NCBI GenBank assembly: GCA_943913325.1
Contig: CALTXP010000062.1
Span: 1-9,613 of the forward strand
Origin: an uncultured Anaerococcus sp.
Lineage (GTDB): Bacteria; Bacillota; Clostridia; Tissierellales; Peptoniphilaceae
Reading direction: 5' to 3'
DNA length: 9,613 bases
This document shows positions 5,800 through 9,613 of the stretch, in pieces. The stretch's first letter is position 1; every line of letters starts with the position of its first letter. A program made the translations under genes and the position numbers. A model generated the notes under the pieces. The model was not told the DNA's origin. It worked only from the letters and a program-made list of their open reading frames with translations, and searched no databases.

Positions 5800-5991
5800 C
5801 TACAATTTTATTAAGAAATTTACTAGGTTTGCAAATATAAACTTATCCAATATCCAGATTAAAACTGCAGTTATAGCACTTATTACTATTACTAATAAAG
5901 CATATTCTAAAGTAGTATTTTTATCTGGCCACTGAATTTTTTTACGCTCTTTTTTGACAGAAGTGATAAATCCTTCTTCTTTTTTAGCCAT
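5800..5991 (-). CDS. secE: Preprotein translocase subunit SecE
   Basis: SecE clamps SecY in the SecYEG protein-export channel of the cytoplasmic membrane. The 63-residue length matches the short one-helix form common in Gram-positive bacteria. It has the amphipathic N-terminal segment (FITSVKKERKKIQWPDK, with the conserved Trp-Pro) and one membrane helix at about 29-48 (EYALLVIVISAITAVLIWIL). AGGAG lies upstream of the ATG, and the SD region borders the rpmG stop codon 9 bases away. The rpmG-secE-nusG order is the normal one, but the tRNA-Trp gene found here in some clostridia is absent. Confidence 0.95.
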   Translation of the reverse strand: MAKKEEGFITSVKKERKKIQWPDKNTTLEYALLVIVISAITAVLIWILDKFIFANLVNFLIKL

Positions 5992-6000
5992 TATTTGCTC

Positions 6001-6150
6001 CTATTTTGTCTCTCTATGAACTGTATGTTTTTTACAGAATGGACAATACTTTTTTAACTCAATTCTTTCTTGATGAGTTTTTTTATTTTTTGTAGTATCA
6101 TAGTTTCTGTTTTTGCATTCAGTACATTCTAATTTTACTTTATCTGCCAT
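6001..6150 (-). CDS. rpmG: 50S ribosomal protein L33
   Basis: L33 is a small 50S subunit protein. The 49-residue product has two CxxC pairs (C9-x2-C12 and C36-x2-C39), so it is the zinc-ribbon C+ type rather than the zinc-independent paralogue. The conserved ends are VKLECTECKNRNYDTTKNK and KYCPFCKKHTVHRETK. The frame is open for 22 more codons upstream with another ATG at 6214-6216, but that extension covers the promoter and is not conserved. The start at 6148-6150 has AGGAGG about 7 bases upstream. It is the first gene of rpmG-secE-nusG-rplK-rplA. Confidence 0.95.
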   Translation of the reverse strand: MADKVKLECTECKNRNYDTTKNKKTHQERIELKKYCPFCKKHTVHRETK

Positions 6151-6194
6151 TAAAACACCTCCTATTAATATACGGATAATTCCTACAAGTGATA

Positions 6195-6223
6195 ATAATA
6201 CCATCTTAAAAGCCACTTGTCAA
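6195..6223 (-). promoter_or_regulatory. Strong sigma-A promoter of the rpmG-secE-nusG-rplKA operon
   Basis: On the minus strand a perfect TTGACA (6218-6223), a 17-base spacer and TATTAT (6195-6200) lie about 45 bases upstream of rpmG. The -35 box begins 1 base after the stop codon of the upstream 105-residue gene. This is the best promoter match in the window. Confidence 0.85.
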
Positions 6224-6224
6224 C

Positions 6225-6542
6225 TTAATTTCCTTCTAATTTTTTATAAAATAATATACGTCTCTTTATGAGAAATTCTCTTATATCATCCAAATCGTGA
6301 TTAGAAAAACACTGATCCTGATAATTTAGTAAAATATCTTCAATATCAGGTAAAATATATACCCCTTCATCAAACATCTTTCCAAGATAAATATCATCCC
6401 TATCGTAATAAACTTCTGGAGGATAATCATCAAGTTTACTAGTATCGAAAACTATAAAGCTATCATTAGAATATACTTTATCATTAACTACAAGTACTCT
6501 TTCTTTCGGATTAATTTCTCTTCCAGTTTTACAATCTCTCAT
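6225..6542 (-). CDS. Unknown protein translationally coupled to glmM
   Basis: I do not recognise this 105-residue protein. It begins MRDCKTGREINPKERVLVV, continues with a strand-rich region (DKVYSNDSFIVFD, then PPEVYYDRDDIYLG), and ends in helices (DIEDILLNYQDQCF, DLDDIREFLIKRRILFYKKL). It is acidic in the middle with a basic C-terminus. There is no signal peptide, membrane segment or clear catalytic motif, and only two Cys. Its ATG overlaps the glmM TGA as ATGA, so it must be translated by coupling to glmM; no separate ribosome-binding site is needed inside the glmM end. The overlap and intact frame indicate a real gene. A role linked to GlmM or amino-sugar supply is a guess from position only. 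Confidence 0.85.
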   Translation of the reverse strand: MRDCKTGREINPKERVLVVNDKVYSNDSFIVFDTSKLDDYPPEVYYDRDDIYLGKMFDEGVYILPDIEDILLNYQDQCFSNHDLDDIREFLIKRRILFYKKLEGN

Positions 6543-7888
6543 TTAATACGAAGACCTTCTTGATCTATAGAAGCTACTATTTGTTCACAAGATTCTTTTG
6601 CAATAGAATCTGTCTTCGCTTCTACCATTACTCTTATAAGTGGTTCTGTTCCACTTGCTCTTACTAAAACTCTACCTGAATCTCCTAATTGATTTTCTAT
6701 ATCTTTTATAGTAGCATTTACCTTTTCATTATTTAATGTAAGTTCTTTATCTTTGACTTTAACATTTATCAATTCTTGTGGATAAATTGTTAAATCACGA
6801 GTCAAAGATTTTAGATCTGATTTTTGGTCTATCATAGCTTCCATAATTCTTAAAGATGTAAGAATACCATCTCCTGTATTTGCATATTTTCCAAATATTA
6901 TATGTCCAGATTGCTCACCACCTAATTCATAGCCATTCTCATCCATTGATTGATGAACATATTTATCTCCAACTGCAGTTTTTACATAATCAATATTTAG
7001 ATTATCTAAAGCCTTATACAAGCCTATATTACTCATAACCGTTGTTACAACAGTATTAGATGGGAACTTATCCTCATCTTTCATATGTTTTGCACAAAGA
7101 TAAAGTATAGCATCACCATCTACGACATTTCCATCAGAATCAACAGCTATACATCTATCAGCATCACCGTCAAAAGCAAAGCCAATATCAAGATTATTTT
7201 CTACTACAAATTTTTGTAATGCTTCTATATGTGTTGAGCCTGCATCAACGTTTATATTGTAACCATCTGGTCTATCATTAATTACATAAGTATCTGCACC
7301 CAAGGCATCATAAACTGGTTTAGCAATTGTAAAGCTTGCGCCATTTGCACAGTCAAGTCCTACTTTAAATCCTTCAAATGATTTATCTACTGTTTGGATT
7401 AAAAAAGCTATATATCTGTTACGTCCGCCTATAAAGTCAACAGTTCTACCTATCTTATCTCCTACAGCAAGATCTATATCAGTAATATCACCATCAATAT
7501 AATTTTCAAGTTTTTCTAAGAAGTCATCTGCCATTTTTTCACCTTCAGAATTAATAATCTTAATACCATTATCATAATAAGGATTATGACTTGCTGTAAT
7601 CATAACACCACAATCAAAGTCTTCACTTCTAGTGATATAAGATACAGAAGGTGTTGTTGTAACGTGTAGTAAGTGTGCATTAGACCCAGATGATGTGATT
7701 CCAGCTGCTAGAGCATCTTCAAACATATATGATGATCTACGTGTATCCTTACCAATAACAATCTTTCCATTATAGCCATTATCTTTTGAAAAGTAATTGC
7801 CTAAAAATCTTCCGATTTTAAGGGCATGGTATACATTAAGTCCCTTATTTGCTTCTCCCCTAAAACCGTCAGTTCCAAAATATTTCAT
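6539..7888 (-). CDS. glmM: Phosphoglucosamine mutase GlmM
   Basis: GlmM converts glucosamine-6-phosphate to glucosamine-1-phosphate in the cytoplasm, on the way to UDP-GlcNAc for peptidoglycan. The 449 residues match the family length. Motifs in order are: the start KYFGTDGFRG; the active-site phosphoserine loop TASHNP with Ser100; the magnesium loop DGDADR at 240-245; the sugar-binding loop GGEQSGH at 323-329; and the phosphate-binding loop RASGTEP at 410-416. The TASHNPYYDNGIK context and GEQSGH favour GlmM over phosphomannomutase or phosphoglucomutase. GGAGG lies 5 bases before the ATG. It heads a two-gene unit with the 105-residue protein. Confidence 0.97.
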   Translation of the reverse strand: MKYFGTDGFRGEANKGLNVYHALKIGRFLGNYFSKDNGYNGKIVIGKDTRRSSYMFEDALAAGITSSGSNAHLLHVTTTPSVSYITRSEDFDCGVMITASHNPYYDNGIKIINSEGEKMADDFLEKLENYIDGDITDIDLAVGDKIGRTVDFIGGRNRYIAFLIQTVDKSFEGFKVGLDCANGASFTIAKPVYDALGADTYVINDRPDGYNINVDAGSTHIEALQKFVVENNLDIGFAFDGDADRCIAVDSDGNVVDGDAILYLCAKHMKDEDKFPSNTVVTTVMSNIGLYKALDNLNIDYVKTAVGDKYVHQSMDENGYELGGEQSGHIIFGKYANTGDGILTSLRIMEAMIDQKSDLKSLTRDLTIYPQELINVKVKDKELTLNNEKVNATIKDIENQLGDSGRVLVRASGTEPLIRVMVEAKTDSIAKESCEQIVASIDQEGLRIK

Positions 7889-7949
7889 ATTGCCTCCTAA
7901 TTGTCCTTTAATATTTTAAATATGTATGACTAATTTAACTTATGCTAAT

Positions 7950-7955
7950 ATTATA
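7950..7955 (-). promoter_or_regulatory. Candidate -10 box of the glmM promoter
   Basis: A perfect TATAAT on the minus strand lies about 62 bases before the glmM start. At 16-17 bases upstream only T-rich sequence (TTTTTG or TTTTTT) can serve as the -35, so the promoter is uncertain, though the position is right. Confidence 0.45.
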
Positions 7956-8015
7956 CACTTATAAATCTTTACAAAAAATGTAGTTGTTTAAAAAATTTTA
8001 TTAGGATAAAAATAA

Positions 8016-8189
8016 AATAGTATTAAGTATGTTAAAAATATAGATCTAGAAACTCCTAGAAAGGGTGGATTTATACTAAAGGAAGCTGATAGAGTATTTG
8101 TTAGTTATAAAAATCAATACCACGACGTGAGGCTGGTATATGGTTTACTAGAGTATTTCCAAACAAGAGCTATATATAAGATTAATTAA
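8016..8189 (+). pseudogene. Start-less coding-like fragment between glmM and purC
   Basis: A 57-codon open stretch on the plus strand runs from a TAA at 8013-8015 to a TAA at 8187-8189. It lacks any ATG. From about 8043 the translation is protein-like: DLETPRKGGFILKEADRVF, then SYKNQYHDVRLVYGLLEYF and QTRAIYKIN. Base composition is also less AT-rich here than in the neighbouring spacer. It resembles the C-terminal end of some enzyme or mobile-element protein, but I cannot name the family. No ribosome-binding site fits. It is probably a gene fragment left by a rearrangement, inserted between two minus-strand operons. Confidence 0.4.
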
Positions 8190-8192
8190 TAT

Positions 8193-8215
8193 AAAAATAG
8201 CTCCCAATTGGGAGC
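8193..8215 (-). terminator. Rho-independent terminator after purC
   Basis: A perfect 16-base palindrome, GCTCCCAATTGGGAGC (8200-8215), forms a GC-rich 6-bp stem with an AATT loop. In minus-strand sense five Ts follow after TA (A-run at 8193-8197). It lies 12 bases past the purC stop codon. Confidence 0.8.
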
Positions 8216-8226
8216 CATTATTTACA

Positions 8227-8907
8227 TTAACCTAACATTATTTTTTCAAGTTCTAATGGTTCAATATATTGATCACCTTTGTATGCTCTCATATTTCCAC
8301 CAGAAATCTCATCTATTAAAGCAACCTTGCCATCTTCTATTCTACCAAATTCAAATTTGATATCATATAAATCTAGTCCTTTATTTGCTAATTCTTCTTT
8401 TACTATCTCCCCAATATCTAAGGCTAAATCTTTAAGCTCTTCGTATTCTTCTTCTGTCATGATATTAAGTAGAGCTAGTGCATCTTTTGTTATAAGTGGA
8501 TCATCTCTATCATCATCTTTTAAAGTAACCTCTACATAAGGTTCAATTTTAGTTCCATTTTCTATATATTTACCATATCTTCTAATAAAAGAACCTACTG
8601 CATAGTATCTAACTATAACTTCTACACCTTGGCCAAAAACTTCTGCTTTTTTTACAACTGCTTCATTTTTATCTAGATCAGCTGATACAAAGTGAGTTGT
8701 AAGTCCCTTATCATTTAGCTTTTCATAAAAGAATTTAGTCATAGCTACTGCTTGATGACCAGCACCTTCCATAGTAAGTCCAACACTATTTGCACCCGGA
8801 TCAAATACACCATCATTTCCTGTTACATCGTCTTTAAATTTTAATAAATACTCTTCATCATTTAATTTATAAACGTCTTTTGTTTTTCCTGTGTATACTT
8901 TTTCCAT
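8227..8907 (-). CDS. purC: SAICAR synthetase (phosphoribosylaminoimidazole-succinocarboxamide synthase)
   Basis: PurC joins CAIR and aspartate with ATP to make SAICAR in purine biosynthesis. The 226 residues are slightly short of the usual 235. The N-terminus YTGKTKDVYKL and KFKDDVTGNDG form the ATP-binding region. EVIVRYYAVGSFIRRYG (96-112) and the DRDDPLI segment (133-139) match conserved substrate-binding parts. IKFEFGRIEDGKVALIDEIS leads into the C-terminal DEIS-x2-NMR region. The ATG has AAGGAG 8 bases upstream, and this SD overlaps the purM stop codon, so purM and purC are co-transcribed and probably coupled. A terminator follows, so purC is the last gene of its operon. Confidence 0.95.
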   Translation of the reverse strand: MEKVYTGKTKDVYKLNDEEYLLKFKDDVTGNDGVFDPGANSVGLTMEGAGHQAVAMTKFFYEKLNDKGLTTHFVSADLDKNEAVVKKAEVFGQGVEVIVRYYAVGSFIRRYGKYIENGTKIEPYVEVTLKDDDRDDPLITKDALALLNIMTEEEYEELKDLALDIGEIVKEELANKGLDLYDIKFEFGRIEDGKVALIDEISGGNMRAYKGDQYIEPLELEKIMLG

Positions 8908-8917
8908 AATTCTCTCC

Positions 8918-9613
8918 TTAATATTTAATATTAATATCCTTTTTACCTTTAGTAACTTTCCCTATTGTTTTTGCTTCCGTTCCTAGAATTTCTAAAGCCT
9001 CTTTTTCATCTTTAGGATCTACAAATACTACCATACCTATTCCCATATTAAAAGTATGATACATTTCATCAATATCAATATTTCCCCATTGTTGAATTTT
9101 AGTAAATATCGGATCAATTTTAAAATCACTTAGGTCAAATTCTACTGACAAGTCATCTTTTAAAACTCTAGGAACATTTTCATAAAGGCCACCACCTGTT
9201 ATATTGGCAATGGCTTTTATACCAAATTTTTCAGTAAGACTCTTGATTTCTTTGGCATATATTTTTGTAGGAGTTAATAGTTTTTCTCCAATAGTTTCTT
9301 TATCATCAAAGCTATCATCTAATGATATTCCCGCTTGATCTAAACTAGCTCTTACTAAAGAAAAACCATTACTATGAAGACCAGAAGAATATAAACCAAT
9401 TGCTATATCACCTTCTTTCAAATTTTCTCCTGTAATTATTTTATCTTTATCAGCTAAACCTACTGCAAAGCCAGCAAGATCATAATCATCCTCACTGTAT
9501 ATACCCGGCATTTCAGCAGTCTCTCCACCGATTAGTGCAGCTTCTGATTGTAAACAACCTTCAGAAACTCCTCTAACTAAATCTGCCATTTTTTCTGGAT
9601 TAAGTTTACCTGT
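8918..9613 (-). CDS. purM: Phosphoribosylformylglycinamidine cyclo-ligase (AIR synthetase), 5' end outside the window
   Basis: PurM closes the imidazole ring of FGAM with ATP to make AIR, two steps before PurC. The window holds the last 231 residues of a family of about 340; the frame is open to the right edge and the N-terminal part lies beyond. Visible motifs are SEAALIGGETAEMPGIY, the substrate/ATP-binding block; GDIAIGLYSSGLHSNGFSLV, typical of the PurM/PurL/ThiL/SelD superfamily; ANITGGGLYENVPRVL; and HTFNMGIGMVVFV. The Met at 9587-9589 is internal, not the start, because conserved-looking residues (TGKLNPEK) precede it. No frameshift is seen. Just 10 bases separate its stop from purC. 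Confidence 0.95.
   Translation of the reverse strand, partial: TGKLNPEKMADLVRGVSEGCLQSEAALIGGETAEMPGIYSEDDYDLAGFAVGLADKDKIITGENLKEGDIAIGLYSSGLHSNGFSLVRASLDQAGISLDDSFDDKETIGEKLLTPTKIYAKEIKSLTEKFGIKAIANITGGGLYENVPRVLKDDLSVEFDLSDFKIDPIFTKIQQWGNIDIDEMYHTFNMGIGMVVFVDPKDEKEALEILGTEAKTIGKVTKGKKDINIKY

Noticed and set aside
5992..6000. tRNA-Trp between rpmG and secE, as found in some clostridia
   Set aside because: The gap is only 9 bases.
6151..6216. Upstream extension of rpmG giving a hydrophobic N-terminus
   Set aside because: It would run through the promoter, lacks a ribosome-binding site and makes L33 longer than the family; the inner ATG has AGGAGG.
8279..8539. Plus-strand open frame opposite purC
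   Set aside because: It is antisense to conserved purC and its serine-rich translation is typical of a shadow frame.
1..9613. CRISPR array, transposase or phage genes
   Set aside because: No regularly spaced direct repeats and no recognisable transposase, integrase or phage protein were seen on either strand.

Overview
The window is AT-rich DNA from a low-GC Gram-positive anaerobe. The gene order rpmG-secE-nusG-rplK-rplA-rplJ-rplL, the strong AGGAGG ribosome-binding sites, the sigma-A-type promoters and a clostridial-type PurC all fit Firmicutes. The protein style suggests the Tissierellia/Peptoniphilaceae group (for example Anaerococcus or Peptoniphilus); that placement is an inference, as no phylogenetic test could be run.

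Layout. From 1 to about 1120 the DNA is poorly coding: a C-terminally truncated HicB-like protein (194-544, minus) flanked by open but start-less fragments. A membrane-anchored YpfJ-type zinc metallopeptidase follows on the plus strand (1137-2036), with a terminator. Between it and the ribosomal genes lies a previously unmarked relic: a decayed Fur/PerR-family regulator (2164-2573, minus) with one frameshift and three in-frame stops.

From 2676 to 6223 is the core translation/transcription cluster on the minus strand. A consensus promoter (6195-6223) drives rpmG-secE-nusG-rplK-rplA. A second promoter (3923-3950), just after rplA, drives rplJ-rplL through a leader with an L10-leader-like attenuator. 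Two near-identical GUGG/CCAC motifs sit just upstream of the rplK and rplA ribosome-binding sites and resemble the L1 site of 23S rRNA. The cluster ends in a strong terminator right after rplL, so rpoB-rpoC is not immediately downstream as it is in many bacteria.

Upstream (6225-7888, minus) are glmM, for cell-wall amino-sugar synthesis, and a translationally coupled 105-residue protein of unknown function. A 338-base gap holds a glmM promoter candidate, an unidentified coding-like fragment and the purC terminator. The window closes with purC and the 3' two-thirds of purM, overlapping purine-biosynthesis genes.

Most of the window is ordinary housekeeping. I found no clear new multi-gene system. 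The items most worth checking are the Fur-family pseudogene, the truncated orphan HicB, the rplJ attenuator, the duplicated L1-like leader motif and the unknown protein coupled to glmM.
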